Assembly: GCF_019278525.1 (NCBI RefSeq)
Contig: NZ_CP058986.1
Location: forward strand, 2,867,001 to 2,931,000
Source of the DNA: Polaribacter sp. HaHaR_3_91
Lineage (GTDB): Bacteria > Bacteroidota > Bacteroidia > Flavobacteriales > Flavobacteriaceae
DNA: 64,000 nt
Reading direction: 5' to 3'
Shown: positions 54,634-64,000 of the stretch, in pieces
Layout of the letters: each line of letters begins with the position of its first letter
Numbering within the stretch: the first letter of the stretch is position 1
Program-made: the position numbers and the translations under genes
Notes under the pieces: model-generated
What the model saw: the letters and a program-made list of their open reading frames with translations, nothing else
What the model was told of the DNA's origin: nothing
The model's database searches: none

Positions 54634-55974
54634 TTACCCTAACAAATCGTCGTTAGAAGTATCTGTTTTTGGTTTTGCTGCAGGAGCATCCGTTCCTTTT
54701 GGAGCAGTTGCATCTGCTTTGTAATAGTCTTCAAAAATCTCTTTCATGTCTATTCCGTAACGGTCTGCAAAGTTCTTTTGAATGTCGATATCTTTCTCTC
54801 TAATTTCATGTAAAGCCTCTGCGTAAGAGCTATAAACACCGGTCATCACTTTTTCGTGAAGCGGAATATTATCCATCATTTCTTGACGTGCTCTAGCACT
54901 TGCAGAATGCATAGACGCTAAAGTTTCTCCGATATGCTCATCTGTTTTTACACCTAAATGCTCTAAAATTGCCGCAAATTCTTGGTCTGTTCTTGCTTTT
55001 AATGCAACCACATAACCATCATAATACTTTAACCTTTCTTCAGTATCCGACTTTAATTTTGCTCTATGTGTTTGTAAATTAGAACGCAAAGAAGTTAATA
55101 CTTTAATGGTTAAATTGTGTTTGTGCACAAAACTATCTTTACTGGCAGCCAAGGTTGTGTAAGCATTTTTAAGACCTTCTAACTCTTCTACTTTTTGCTC
55201 AATAGCAGTCATTTTACCAATCGCTTCTGAATAGGCAGTAGATTGTTTGTCTACAATTTCTTCTAATTCTTGTCGAGATTGTTTTAATAAAGCATACTGC
55301 TCTTCTAATTGCTCTTCTACTTCTTTCTTTTTAGCTAACGCTTTTGTATGATTTTTAGAAGCCTCTACAATAGCATCTTTTAACTTTTCTTCTACTTCTT
55401 TTATTTCTACTTCTCTATTTTTTAAACGCGTAACTGCTGCTTGAGATTTGTAAGAAAGCTCACTTAATAGCGTTTGAATATCGGCACTTTCTATACGTTG
55501 CTGAAATAATGCTTTTGCTTTATTATCTGCACCTGCACGTAGTTTTTCTGCTGCTGCAAATTCTATTTCTTCTTTTTTAATCTTCGATTTTCTACCCCAT
55601 AAATTGTTCCACCAAGTATCTGCTTTGTTTTGTGCATCTTCTAACTCTATTCTTGCTCGTTCTAATCCTTTTTGAGCATCGTCTATTACTTTTTGTTCTG
55701 ATGGGTTTAAGGCTGAAAATTTCTCGAACATAATACCAACTTCATCTTGGTAATCTGTTAAGTCTTTTATAGCATCTAAAAGCGTACTTCTGTCTTTTTC
55801 TGCCATGTGCACAACATCATCTAAGGTTGCGTTTAGAATTTTTTGGCGAGACTCTGGATCATCTTCTTGTGCCAATTTAGATTTCATGGTGTCAATCGCT
55901 TTCCCCCAATTTACATCTACTTTTTCAGTTTTTTTGTTTGCACTAGTTTCTAGTAAATCAAAATCATCAGACAT
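54634..55974 (-). CDS. Coiled-coil protein, first gene of the AAA+/membrane cluster
   Basis: A 446-residue, highly charged, largely alpha-helical protein. It opens with MSDDFDLLETSANKKTEKVDVNWGKAID. Long heptad-rich segments lie at roughly 100-160 and 185-320 (LEEQYALLKQSRQELEEIVDKQSTAYSEAIGKMTAIEQKVEELEGLK). The C-terminal tail is Ala/Pro/Lys-rich and ends in a conserved-looking NDDLLG. In flavobacterial genomes proteins of this kind are labelled 'microtubule-binding' and the layout recalls TelA (toxic anion resistance) helical proteins; neither function is shown. It leads the seven-gene run. Confidence 0.72.
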   Translation of the reverse strand: MSDDFDLLETSANKKTEKVDVNWGKAIDTMKSKLAQEDDPESRQKILNATLDDVVHMAEKDRSTLLDAIKDLTDYQDEVGIMFEKFSALNPSEQKVIDDAQKGLERARIELEDAQNKADTWWNNLWGRKSKIKKEEIEFAAAEKLRAGADNKAKALFQQRIESADIQTLLSELSYKSQAAVTRLKNREVEIKEVEEKLKDAIVEASKNHTKALAKKKEVEEQLEEQYALLKQSRQELEEIVDKQSTAYSEAIGKMTAIEQKVEELEGLKNAYTTLAASKDSFVHKHNLTIKVLTSLRSNLQTHRAKLKSDTEERLKYYDGYVVALKARTDQEFAAILEHLGVKTDEHIGETLASMHSASARARQEMMDNIPLHEKVMTGVYSSYAEALHEIREKDIDIQKNFADRYGIDMKEIFEDYYKADATAPKGTDAPAAKPKTDTSNDDLLG

Positions 55975-56273
55975 AGTTATTTTTTGTTTTTTTAAAGTTG
56001 AACAATTTTTAGAGAAGCAATTTCGTTAAAAATTTTGAAATAAAAACAATATCGCCTCTAAATATATGTAGCTCAGATTCTTTATTTGTTACAACTAATT
56101 TAATATTTTTAAAGTTTTAATGCATATAAAGCTACTTTTTGACAAGATTTCAAATAATAATACTTCCCAAAAAACATTTAATTCTATTTTTTACATGTTT
56201 CAACTATTTTTTAACACAATAAAATGATAGGACTCTATAAATAGTTTTATTTTTATTTTTTAAAACCCTCAAT

Positions 56274-59006
56274 TTGAAAATAAAACTACTTTTATTACTT
56301 ATTCTTATTAGTATCAATACTTTCTCGCAAAGAGAAACAGATCATTGGTATTTTGGAGATAAAGCAGGCATTCATTTTAATAAAGAAAATGTAGATGTTT
56401 TAGAAGACAGCCAAATGACAGTTCTTAAAGGCTCTTCAAGTATTTCGGATAACCAAGGAAACTTATTATTTTATACAGACGGACAAACCATCTGGAATAA
56501 AAATAATGAGATAATGATAAATGGTGAGGGCTTAAATGGCGAGTTAAACAACACGCAATCTTCGATAATTATACCTAAGCCAAATAGTGATTCTACTTTT
56601 TATGTTTTTACAACTAGAAAAACAGAATTAAGTTCTCCCTTAGTTTATCCTATGATTTATCATTCAGAAATAGAATTTTCAACTTCAAGACCTTTAGGCT
56701 GGGTTAAATACAAGAACATGCCACTTATACATTCCACAGCAAATAAAATTACCGCTGTACACCATAAAAACGGTAAAGATGTTTGGGTTATAACTTACGG
56801 AAGTAATGCATATGAAGCTGAAAATGATATTTTTTACGCTATTAAAGTTACAGAAGATGGTGTAGAAAGACCATTTACAACAACACAACTTGAGTATGTA
56901 AAATATGAAAATAGTTATGATGGAGAAATGACAATTTCTCCTGATGGAAGTACCATCGCTTTATATAATGATGGTCTTATCAGGTTTTTTAATTTTGATA
57001 GCAATACCGGTATTTTATCAAAATTAAAATATGTAACCATAGCAGAATTTGGTGGAGCTGGTTATGCCGCTTATGGACTTACTTTTTCTCCTGATTCTAA
57101 ATTTTTATATTATTCTGCAAGTTATAGTGGTCAAACCTATAACATAATGCAATTAGAAGTAGCCAATACAAATGAAAGTTATAGAGGAACCCCCGTATAC
57201 TCTGGTCCACTAGACATACTGCAATCTTCTATAAGCCTAGGTACAGACGGAAAAATATATATTGCACAATCAACCTATGAAAATCTATATGATATAAATG
57301 GTTATAAAATTGGTTATAACCTATTTCCTGTCCAAACTCTTAGTATTGTACATGAGCCTAATAAAATAGGTGCTTTGGCAAACTACGAACATGAAGCTCT
57401 AAATTTAAAAAGTGGTGCTTCTTATAGAGGCTTGCCTAATTTTATTCAATCTTATTTTAGAAATAGAATTGTTACTAAAAATGAATGTATTACAGATACT
57501 TTTAACTTTAGTCTAGACTCTTATAATACAATATCTAATGCCGAATGGGATTTTGGCGATGGAAATTCTGCTTCAGGTTTATCTTCAGATCATCAATACG
57601 CATCCGAAGGTAATTACCTAGTAACCTGCACCGTAACAATTAACGGAACCGATATTCCTTTTTATAAAGAAGTAACAGTTTATCCATTACCTGTTTTAAC
57701 TCCAGACCAAAAATTAATACAATGTGATGTTGATAATAATGGAATCGATTTTTTTGATTTAACTGATATTGGAGATAAAATAGTTAAAGATGCCTTTAAT
57801 AAAGCGTATCTTTTCTACAAAAACAGCATAGATGCAGAAAATGATGAAAACCGCATACCAAATCCAAAAAACTTCGAAAATGAAAGCAATCCTCAAGAAC
57901 TTTTTGTAAAAGTTATTTCGGAAAAAGGCTGTGGAAACATTACTAACTTTTTTATTGAATCTAAGTTTGTTTCTCTTGGTACCATTGACACGTATTATAC
58001 CTGTGATAGCTCAGACAATTTAAATGGAGACAGTATTGGATATTTCGATTTAAAAACAAAAAGCACTGAAATTTTAGACCAATTTAGTTTAGATTCTAAA
58101 AATACAATTCGTTTTTACCCAACATTATTAGACGCACAAACCACAGAAAATCAACTTCCTTATAAACTTAATACGCCATCTACAACTATTTATGTTCGAG
58201 TAGATAATGAGTTAGGTTGTGGCGGAATGGAGCCTATAAATTTAGTAGTAAATCCTACTCCCAAAATAGAGCTACAAGACAGTTACACTATTTGTTTTAA
58301 TCCAAATGTAAACCCAATTACCCTAACAGCAGATGCTAGCAATGATTTATATGAATGGAGAGATAGTTCAGACAATATTATAAGCACAAACAAAGACTTT
58401 AAATTAAATGCTATCGGAGATTTTTCTTTAACGGTTTACAAAACCGAAAACGGAATAACCTGTACTAGTTTTAAAGAATTCACAGTAAATAATCCGCCAG
58501 CGGCAACGATTTACTACATCAATGTAAACACAGAAGACGAAGCCAATAATATTGTTGATATTAGTCTTGATGGTAACAGTACCTATGAATTCTCATTAGA
58601 TAATAACACCTTTTTTGGTAATGGAACTTCACATACTTTTACGCATGTCACTCCAGGATCAAGAACTATTTATATAAGAGATCTTAATAATTGTGAACCT
58701 CCAGTGCAAACCGATGTTTCAGTAATTGGGTATAGAAAGTTTTTTACACCAAACAATGATAATAAAAACGACTATTGGAATGTAAAAGGAATAAACAGCA
58801 CTTTCTTTAAATCTGTTAAAATATTTATCTTTGATAGATACGGTAAAGCAGTCTACCAAATTACAGATTTCAATAATCTAGGTTGGGACGGAACCTATAA
58901 TGGTAAACCGCTGCCTTCTAACGATTATTGGTTTCAATCTGAAATTATTGACAACAACGACCAATTAATTAAAGCTTCTGGAAATTTTAGTTTAATAAGA
59001 AAGTAA
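56274..59006 (+). CDS. T9SS type-B sorted surface protein (PKD, gliding-associated C-terminal domain)
   Basis: A 910-residue exported protein. It starts at a TTG (56274), as no ATG precedes the signal peptide (KIKLLLLLILISINTFSQ). The N-terminal ~380 residues contain WD/propeller-like beta repeats (FSPDSKFLYYSASYSG, SISLGTDGKIYIAQS); a PKD domain (EWDFGDGNSASGLSSDHQYASEGNYLVTCTVTING) is at about 415-470. The C-terminal ~92 residues (from GYRKFFTPNNDNKNDYW) are the gliding-motility-associated type-B domain (TIGR04131-like), the sorting signal for the type IX secretion system. Its role is unknown; surface display or secretion is expected. Confidence 0.9.
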   Translation: MKIKLLLLLILISINTFSQRETDHWYFGDKAGIHFNKENVDVLEDSQMTVLKGSSSISDNQGNLLFYTDGQTIWNKNNEIMINGEGLNGELNNTQSSIIIPKPNSDSTFYVFTTRKTELSSPLVYPMIYHSEIEFSTSRPLGWVKYKNMPLIHSTANKITAVHHKNGKDVWVITYGSNAYEAENDIFYAIKVTEDGVERPFTTTQLEYVKYENSYDGEMTISPDGSTIALYNDGLIRFFNFDSNTGILSKLKYVTIAEFGGAGYAAYGLTFSPDSKFLYYSASYSGQTYNIMQLEVANTNESYRGTPVYSGPLDILQSSISLGTDGKIYIAQSTYENLYDINGYKIGYNLFPVQTLSIVHEPNKIGALANYEHEALNLKSGASYRGLPNFIQSYFRNRIVTKNECITDTFNFSLDSYNTISNAEWDFGDGNSASGLSSDHQYASEGNYLVTCTVTINGTDIPFYKEVTVYPLPVLTPDQKLIQCDVDNNGIDFFDLTDIGDKIVKDAFNKAYLFYKNSIDAENDENRIPNPKNFENESNPQELFVKVISEKGCGNITNFFIESKFVSLGTIDTYYTCDSSDNLNGDSIGYFDLKTKSTEILDQFSLDSKNTIRFYPTLLDAQTTENQLPYKLNTPSTTIYVRVDNELGCGGMEPINLVVNPTPKIELQDSYTICFNPNVNPITLTADASNDLYEWRDSSDNIISTNKDFKLNAIGDFSLTVYKTENGITCTSFKEFTVNNPPAATIYYINVNTEDEANNIVDISLDGNSTYEFSLDNNTFFGNGTSHTFTHVTPGSRTIYIRDLNNCEPPVQTDVSVIGYRKFFTPNNDNKNDYWNVKGINSTFFKSVKIFIFDRYGKAVYQITDFNNLGWDGTYNGKPLPSNDYWFQSEIIDNNDQLIKASGNFSLIRK

Positions 59007-59036
59007 TAATCTTTTTTCTATCCGTATTTTTACATC

Positions 59037-61025
59037 ATGGAATTTAAATTGGTATCAGAATTTTCTCCTACGGGAGATCAACCACAAGCAATAAAAGAAC
59101 TTACACAAAGTGTTAATGATGGCGAAAAATATCAAACGCTTTTAGGAGTAACAGGTTCCGGTAAAACATTTACCGTTGCTAACGTGGTAAAAAACGTAGA
59201 CAAACCTACCTTAGTTTTAGCGCACAATAAAACATTGGCTGCACAATTGTATTCTGAGTTTAAACAATTCTTTCCTGATAATGCCGTAGAATATTTTGTT
59301 TCGTACTATGATTATTATCAACCAGAAGCATATATTCCCGTTACCGGAACCTTTATTGAAAAAGATTTATCTATCAATGATGATATAGAACGTTTGCGTT
59401 TAAGCACTACTTCTTCTCTACTTTCTGGTAGACGAGATGTTATTGTAATTGCATCGGTTTCTTGTTTGTATGGTATTGGAAATCCGGTTGAATTTAAGAA
59501 AAACGTCATTCCCATTCATGTTGATCAACAAATTGCAAGAACAAAATTTTTACATCAACTAGTACAAAGTTTATATTCTAGAACAGAACACGAAATAAAA
59601 AGCGGAACCTTTAAAGTAAAAGGAGATGTGGTTACCATTTATCCGTCTTACGGAGACAATGGCTATAGAGTCCATTTTTTTGGTGATGAAATTGAAGAAA
59701 TAGAATCATTCGATTTAGAAAGTAATACCGTTTTAGAAAGCTTTAGTGAACTGACCATTTACCCAGCAAACTTATTTGTAACGTCTCCAGACATTTTACA
59801 AAATGCCATTCATCAAATTCAGGAAGATATGATGAAACAGGTAGATTATTTTAAAGAAATAGGCAAGCATTTAGAAGCAAAACGTTTAAAAGAGCGAACA
59901 GAATTCGACTTAGAAATGATTCGTGAATTGGGTTATTGTTCTGGTATTGAGAACTACTCTCGTTATTTAGACGGACGAGAACCTGGTACAAGACCGTTCT
60001 GTTTGTTAGATTATTTTCCGGGTGATTATTTAATGGTTATTGATGAAAGCCACGTAACCGTTCCGCAAACACACGCTATGTATGGTGGCGATAGAAGTAG
60101 AAAAGAAAATTTGGTGGAATACGGTTTTAGATTACCTGCTGCAATGGACAATCGTCCGTTAAAATTTGAAGAGTTTGAAGAAATTCAGAATCAGGTAATT
60201 TACGTCTCTGCAACGCCTGCAGATTACGAGTTAGAAAAAACAGAAGGTGTTTTTGTAGAGCAAGTAATTAGACCTACGGGTTTGTTAGATCCGGTAATTG
60301 AAATTAGACCAAGCTTAAATCAGATTGATGATTTAATTGAAGAAATACAACAAAGAGTAGAAAAAGACGAACGTACTTTGGTTACTACACTTACCAAAAG
60401 AATGGCAGAAGAATTGACTAAATATTTAACAAGAGTAGATATTCGTTGTCGTTATATTCATTCTGATGTTGATACATTAGAGCGTGTAGAAATTATGCAA
60501 GATTTGCGTAAAGGTTTGTTTGATGTTTTAATTGGCGTCAACCTTTTGCGTGAAGGTTTAGATTTACCAGAAGTTTCTTTAGTAGCAATTTTAGATGCTG
60601 ATAAAGAAGGTTTTTTACGTTCGCACCGATCTATTACACAAACCGTTGGTAGAGCTGCAAGAAATGTAAATGGTTTGGCAATTTTATATGCTGATAAAAT
60701 GACCAACAGCATGCAAAAAACCATTGACGAAACCGAACGCAGGCGAGAAAAGCAAATTGCCTACAATACCAAACACGGCATCACTCCGACTCAGATTAAC
60801 AAAAAAATTGATGATACTTTGTCAAAATCTGCTGTTTCTAGTTATCATTACGATAATGCAAAACAGGTTGCCGCGGAACAAGATTTACAGTATTTACCAA
60901 AAGAGGAAATAGAAAAACGTATTAGAGAAAAACGCAAGCACATGGAAGCTGCCGCAAAAGAATTAGACTTTATTGTTGCTGCAAAATTACGTGATGAAAT
61001 TGCGGTTTTGAGAGAAAAATTGTAA
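59037..61025 (+). CDS. uvrB: Excinuclease ABC subunit UvrB
   Basis: A 662-residue DNA-repair helicase-like protein. Walker A GVTGSGKT (37-44), the damage-probing beta-hairpin region with YFVSYYDYYQPEAYIP, DEIEEIESFD, the DEAD-like DESHVT, the SF2 motif VI region (QTVGRAARN) and a C-terminal UVR domain (EKRIREKRKHMEAAAKELDFIVAAKLRDEIAVLREKL). It works with UvrA and UvrC in nucleotide excision repair. The start is the ATG at 59037, close behind the type-B protein gene but with its own near -7 box (TATTTTTA). Confidence 0.98.
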   Translation: MEFKLVSEFSPTGDQPQAIKELTQSVNDGEKYQTLLGVTGSGKTFTVANVVKNVDKPTLVLAHNKTLAAQLYSEFKQFFPDNAVEYFVSYYDYYQPEAYIPVTGTFIEKDLSINDDIERLRLSTTSSLLSGRRDVIVIASVSCLYGIGNPVEFKKNVIPIHVDQQIARTKFLHQLVQSLYSRTEHEIKSGTFKVKGDVVTIYPSYGDNGYRVHFFGDEIEEIESFDLESNTVLESFSELTIYPANLFVTSPDILQNAIHQIQEDMMKQVDYFKEIGKHLEAKRLKERTEFDLEMIRELGYCSGIENYSRYLDGREPGTRPFCLLDYFPGDYLMVIDESHVTVPQTHAMYGGDRSRKENLVEYGFRLPAAMDNRPLKFEEFEEIQNQVIYVSATPADYELEKTEGVFVEQVIRPTGLLDPVIEIRPSLNQIDDLIEEIQQRVEKDERTLVTTLTKRMAEELTKYLTRVDIRCRYIHSDVDTLERVEIMQDLRKGLFDVLIGVNLLREGLDLPEVSLVAILDADKEGFLRSHRSITQTVGRAARNVNGLAILYADKMTNSMQKTIDETERRREKQIAYNTKHGITPTQINKKIDDTLSKSAVSSYHYDNAKQVAAEQDLQYLPKEEIEKRIREKRKHMEAAAKELDFIVAAKLRDEIAVLREKL

Positions 61026-61218
61026 TAAATAATTCCATATTTTTTTTACAAAATTATTTTTTAAAACTTCTTTTGAATAAAATTTAAGTAAAATAAACAT
61101 TAAGTTAAGTCGAATAAAAAAGCAAAAAAAAAGCAATTCTATTAATAAGTTTTAATGTAGATAATTATCAATAGTTAAGTAAGGTCTTATTTATATTTTC
61201 ACAACAATAATTAAAACA

Positions 61219-62403
61219 ATGAAAAAGATAATTACTCTTATTATCTTATTTATAGGATTAAATTCAATTGCCCAAAATAAATTTGAAAAAGGTTATTTTA
61301 CAACTATAGATGGAAACAAAACTGAATGCTTAATTAAAAATGAAGATTGGAGGCAAATTCCATCTCAATTTCAATTTAAATTAACTGATAAATCTGAAGT
61401 TAAAAAAATACAATCTAATCAGTTAAACGTATTAGAAATCTATAATAAATTCTTATTTGAAAAACATAAAGTAGACATTAACAAATATTCTAATAATTTA
61501 AATAACCTGAGTAATAAAAGGGTCTCAATATTTAAAAATAAAAACTTGTTCTTAAAAGTAATAATAAAAGGAAAAGCAAGTCTATTTAAATATTCAGATA
61601 ACGGAGTTGATTACTTTTTTTATAGTATAAATTCAAAAATTAAACCTTTAGAGTATAAAAAATATAAGAATAATAAAGGTGGTATTTCTGAAAACTTAAA
61701 TTACCAAAAAACGTTGAGGGATGAATTAAATTGTAAAAACATTAATACTAACATTAAATATAGAGAAGATAGTTTTATCAACTTTTTCTCAAAATTCAAC
61801 TCATGCTCTAATAGTTCAAATAAATTATATATAAAAAAAAACAGAAAAGGTAAATTTAATATTTATGGTAAAATAGGTTTTGGACTATCATTATTAGATT
61901 TTACTTCTACCCCAGCAATTAATTTAGGTTTAGAATTAGAATATATTTTCCCTTTCAATAATAATAAATGGTCTCTATTTACTGAGCCTACTTATCAGTC
62001 TGCTTTCAAAACAATTAATATAGATGTAGTTACAGGATATACACTTTATGCACCACCATCAAACCCAAATGCAATGGTTAACTTACCGATTTATAGTAAT
62101 GAAAAAGTAAAATACAGCTCTTTAGAAATCCCCATTGCAATAAGACATTATCTATTCCTTAATAATAAAAAAGTTTTATTTATTAATTCGGGTATTAACT
62201 TAGACTTTCCTATAAAATTTAATGAAAAGGAAACTAAAATGAATAAAAACATAAGTTTTCTTTTAGGAATTGGATACCACTTTAATAATAAACTCAGTAT
62301 AGAAGCACGTTATAATGCACCTAAAAAAATAACTTCAGAAAGTAATACTGAATATCCAAACATTCAAAGTTTCATGATTAAATTAGGATATTCTTTTAAT
62401 TAA
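61219..62403 (+). CDS. Outer-membrane beta-barrel protein (PorT-like)
   Basis: A 394-residue exported protein. Signal peptide MKKIITLIILFIGLNSIAQ; the first ~200 residues form a lysine/asparagine-rich non-barrel region (FTTIDGNKTECLIKNEDWRQIPSQFQFKL). The last ~190 residues have the alternating pattern of an outer-membrane barrel: FNIYGKIGFGLSLLDFTST, INLGLELEYIFPF, WSLFTEPTYQSAF, YHFNNKLSIEARYNAP and the final FMIKLGYSFN, ending near Phe-Asn. No specific function. Followed by two exported lipoproteins on the same strand. Confidence 0.75.
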   Translation: MKKIITLIILFIGLNSIAQNKFEKGYFTTIDGNKTECLIKNEDWRQIPSQFQFKLTDKSEVKKIQSNQLNVLEIYNKFLFEKHKVDINKYSNNLNNLSNKRVSIFKNKNLFLKVIIKGKASLFKYSDNGVDYFFYSINSKIKPLEYKKYKNNKGGISENLNYQKTLRDELNCKNINTNIKYREDSFINFFSKFNSCSNSSNKLYIKKNRKGKFNIYGKIGFGLSLLDFTSTPAINLGLELEYIFPFNNNKWSLFTEPTYQSAFKTINIDVVTGYTLYAPPSNPNAMVNLPIYSNEKVKYSSLEIPIAIRHYLFLNNKKVLFINSGINLDFPIKFNEKETKMNKNISFLLGIGYHFNNKLSIEARYNAPKKITSESNTEYPNIQSFMIKLGYSFN

Positions 62404-62432
62404 AAAATTACAAACTATACATTAAAAGAACT

Positions 62433-63794
62433 ATGAAAAAAATAATATCAATTCTATTAATACTAATATTGCTTTCATGCTCAAACGATGAGTCTCTTCC
62501 TCATCAAAATTCAAATCCTGAAGAAATAAAACTAGAAAAAATTTCTTTTGAAGGAAAAACAGTTACTATAGATTGGAATACTGTTTTAGATGCAGATGAT
62601 GATCTTATATATTATAGCTTATATATAAATTCTATTTTAGTAGAAAAAACAACTAAATCTATAAGCACATCACTCTTAGAGTATAACAATGAATATAGAG
62701 GTAGAATCATTGCCACAGATAAAAACGGAGGAGTTTCTGAATTAGAATTCACTTTTGAAAGCCCTAAAAGTAAAATCCTACTTTTTTCAGATTCTTCTCA
62801 AAACTTAATAGCATATGATTTAATTACAAATAAGACTTTGTGGGAATCTAGCACTTCGTTTATTGAAGCTCATACAACTTATAAAGACATGATTTTTTCA
62901 GGTGTAAAAGGATTAAACGGTATTAACATCCTTACAGGTGAAATTGAATGGACAAGCAGTCCGGGTACTAATTATAATGAATATAGAAACATTATTACAG
63001 ATAATACCAATGTATATGCTTTTGATGCAAGTAGTAAACTTTATTGTGTAAATATTGAATCAAAAGAAAAATTATGGGATCGTAGTTTTCTTAATTATTA
63101 CGCAACACTATCTATCGATGAAACTAGAGTCTTTGTAAGCAGTAGAAATAATGATCATTTATACGCCATAAATAAAGTATCAGGACAAACAGATTGGAGT
63201 CTAAGGTTAAACGCAAGCTATAAATTTTTAACCAATCCTTTAATTAATAACGACCAAATATATATTGGGGATTACTATGGTATATTTTATGCATTGAATA
63301 AAAATAACGGAAGTAAAATATGGACTGTCGATATGGGAAGATATAATTCCTTTTTTGCAGCACCCACAATATTCGAAAACACTATAATAACAGGAACCTA
63401 TAGCACTCTTTATGCTTTGTATGAAAACAACGGCAATATTAAATGGACTTACAAACCTGAAGGAACAATAGAAACTTCTCCTTTTATACACAACAACAAT
63501 ATTTATATTGGTTTATCTAAAAATGGAACAGCAGAATTAGTCTGTTTAAATGCAGAAGACGGCAGTTTTAAATGGAAATATGATTTAAGTTCTAAAACAA
63601 CTACTTCTCCTATTGTTTACGAAGGCATTGTCTATATCGGTGATTGGGATAATAACTTCTATGCAATTAACGCGACTAATGGTAGCTTAGAATGGAAACT
63701 ACAAACAGATAATCCTATTATAAAGTCTCCAATAATTATTATTGGAAACAGTGATACTGTAATTTATCCTAGTTCTCACGGCTTAAAAAACTAA
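62433..63794 (+). CDS. PQQ-like beta-propeller lipoprotein with FN3-like domain
   Basis: A 453-residue lipoprotein: lipidated Cys16 (LLLSCSND). An FN3-like domain follows (about 32-110: KLEKISFEGKTVTIDWNTVLDADDDLIYYSLYINSILVE). Next is a beta-propeller of PQQ/pyrrolo-quinoline repeats with the WxxxxxxG motif (YAINKVSGQTDWSLRL, YALNKNNGSKIWTVDM, YALYENNGNIKWTYKP, VCLNAEDGSFKWKYDL, YAINATNGSLEWKLQT). BamB-like propellers act as scaffolds at the outer membrane; here a surface or periplasmic protein-binding role is inferred. No PQQ-binding residues can be assigned. Confidence 0.88.
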   Translation: MKKIISILLILILLSCSNDESLPHQNSNPEEIKLEKISFEGKTVTIDWNTVLDADDDLIYYSLYINSILVEKTTKSISTSLLEYNNEYRGRIIATDKNGGVSELEFTFESPKSKILLFSDSSQNLIAYDLITNKTLWESSTSFIEAHTTYKDMIFSGVKGLNGINILTGEIEWTSSPGTNYNEYRNIITDNTNVYAFDASSKLYCVNIESKEKLWDRSFLNYYATLSIDETRVFVSSRNNDHLYAINKVSGQTDWSLRLNASYKFLTNPLINNDQIYIGDYYGIFYALNKNNGSKIWTVDMGRYNSFFAAPTIFENTIITGTYSTLYALYENNGNIKWTYKPEGTIETSPFIHNNNIYIGLSKNGTAELVCLNAEDGSFKWKYDLSSKTTTSPIVYEGIVYIGDWDNNFYAINATNGSLEWKLQTDNPIIKSPIIIIGNSDTVIYPSSHGLKN

Positions 63795-63811
63795 CAAAAA
63801 TCCCCTATAAA

Positions 63812-64000
63812 ATGATTAAAAAAATCACAATATTAGTATACATAATATTTGCTCTTATAGCATGTTCTAAAGACGATGAACCCGATTTACCAATTGTTTT
63901 AAGCAATCAGAACACCATTAACTCATTTGACCTTACTATTAACGGAGAAATTATAAACGGAACTATAAACCAAATAGACAAAACAATACTATTTAGTTTA
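63812..64000 (+). CDS. Lipoprotein, N-terminal fragment
   Basis: The first 63 residues of an exported lipoprotein that continues past the window end. Signal peptide MIKKITILVYIIFALIAC with lipidated Cys18, then SKDDEPDLPIVLSNQNTINSFDLTINGEIINGTI, which has the look of a short Ig-like or repeat domain. It lies 17 bp after the propeller lipoprotein gene, so it is part of the same operon. Confidence 0.7.
   Translation, partial: MIKKITILVYIIFALIACSKDDEPDLPIVLSNQNTINSFDLTINGEIINGTINQIDKTILFSL

Noticed and set aside
54634-55974. True microtubule-binding or confirmed TelA protein
   Set aside because: The evidence is only coiled-coil composition and remembered labels; no tubulin-binding or TelA-specific motif could be verified.

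Overview
The window is about 30% GC, packed with genes, and clearly from a marine-type member of the Flavobacteriaceae (Bacteroidota). It carries gldF/gldG gliding genes, a T9SS type-B sorted protein, a TonB receptor paired with a DUF4249 lipoprotein, a CAL67264-family membrane peptide, a monomeric NADP isocitrate dehydrogenase and Bacteroidota-style promoters (TAnnTTTG at -7). Polaribacter or a close relative is my best guess; this is inference, not proof. I saw no prophage, IS transposase, CRISPR array, rRNA or tRNA. Most of the region is ordinary chromosome.

Region by region: 1-3.0 kb holds the start of an aldehyde dehydrogenase, its likely divergent AraC regulator, a TauE/SafE permease and a TerC membrane protein. 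3.0-8.3 kb is a minus-strand accessory block (scramblase-like protein, SUKH-TPR protein, APH-type kinase, a secreted protein, a lipoprotein, a DUF5684-like membrane protein). 8.6-12.9 kb carries two small unknowns, fabV, purC and phoH. 13-17.2 kb carries a SAM hydroxide adenosyltransferase, a monooxygenase-fold protein, a GNAT and gldFG. 17.3-26 kb is housekeeping (SDR, DUF2911, ClC, HPP, DUF2721, trmD, rplS, icd), with a gene-free stretch before icd that may encode a small RNA. 26-33.4 kb holds a TonB receptor with its DUF4249 partner, murQ-DUF6095-DUF6695, DinB, and a secreted protein behind a sigma-54-like promoter. 33.5-42.2 kb holds a two-component system, ettA, lpxD, a Spy-like protein and a FadH-type reductase.

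42.3-45.6 kb is a redox/electrophile-stress locus (pirin, MarR, a glutaredoxin-fold protein without cysteines, an FMN reductase, OsmC, DoxX). It is split by 500 bp containing three different heptanucleotide tandem arrays, one of which abuts the MarR start codon. 47-56 kb is the most interesting stretch: seven minus-strand genes (coiled-coil protein, unknown, AAA+ ATPase, NudK-like hydrolase, unknown, two membrane proteins) that end at one terminator and look like one uncharacterised membrane-associated system. 56-64 kb holds a large T9SS type-B protein, uvrB, an outer-membrane barrel protein and surface lipoproteins.

Two patterns recur between genes. One is 7-bp-periodic DNA, from perfect arrays to decayed ones, often directly 5' of a start codon. 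The other is a structured element found three times (29.4, 46.9 and 54.5 kb) that resembles known flavobacterial RNA motifs.
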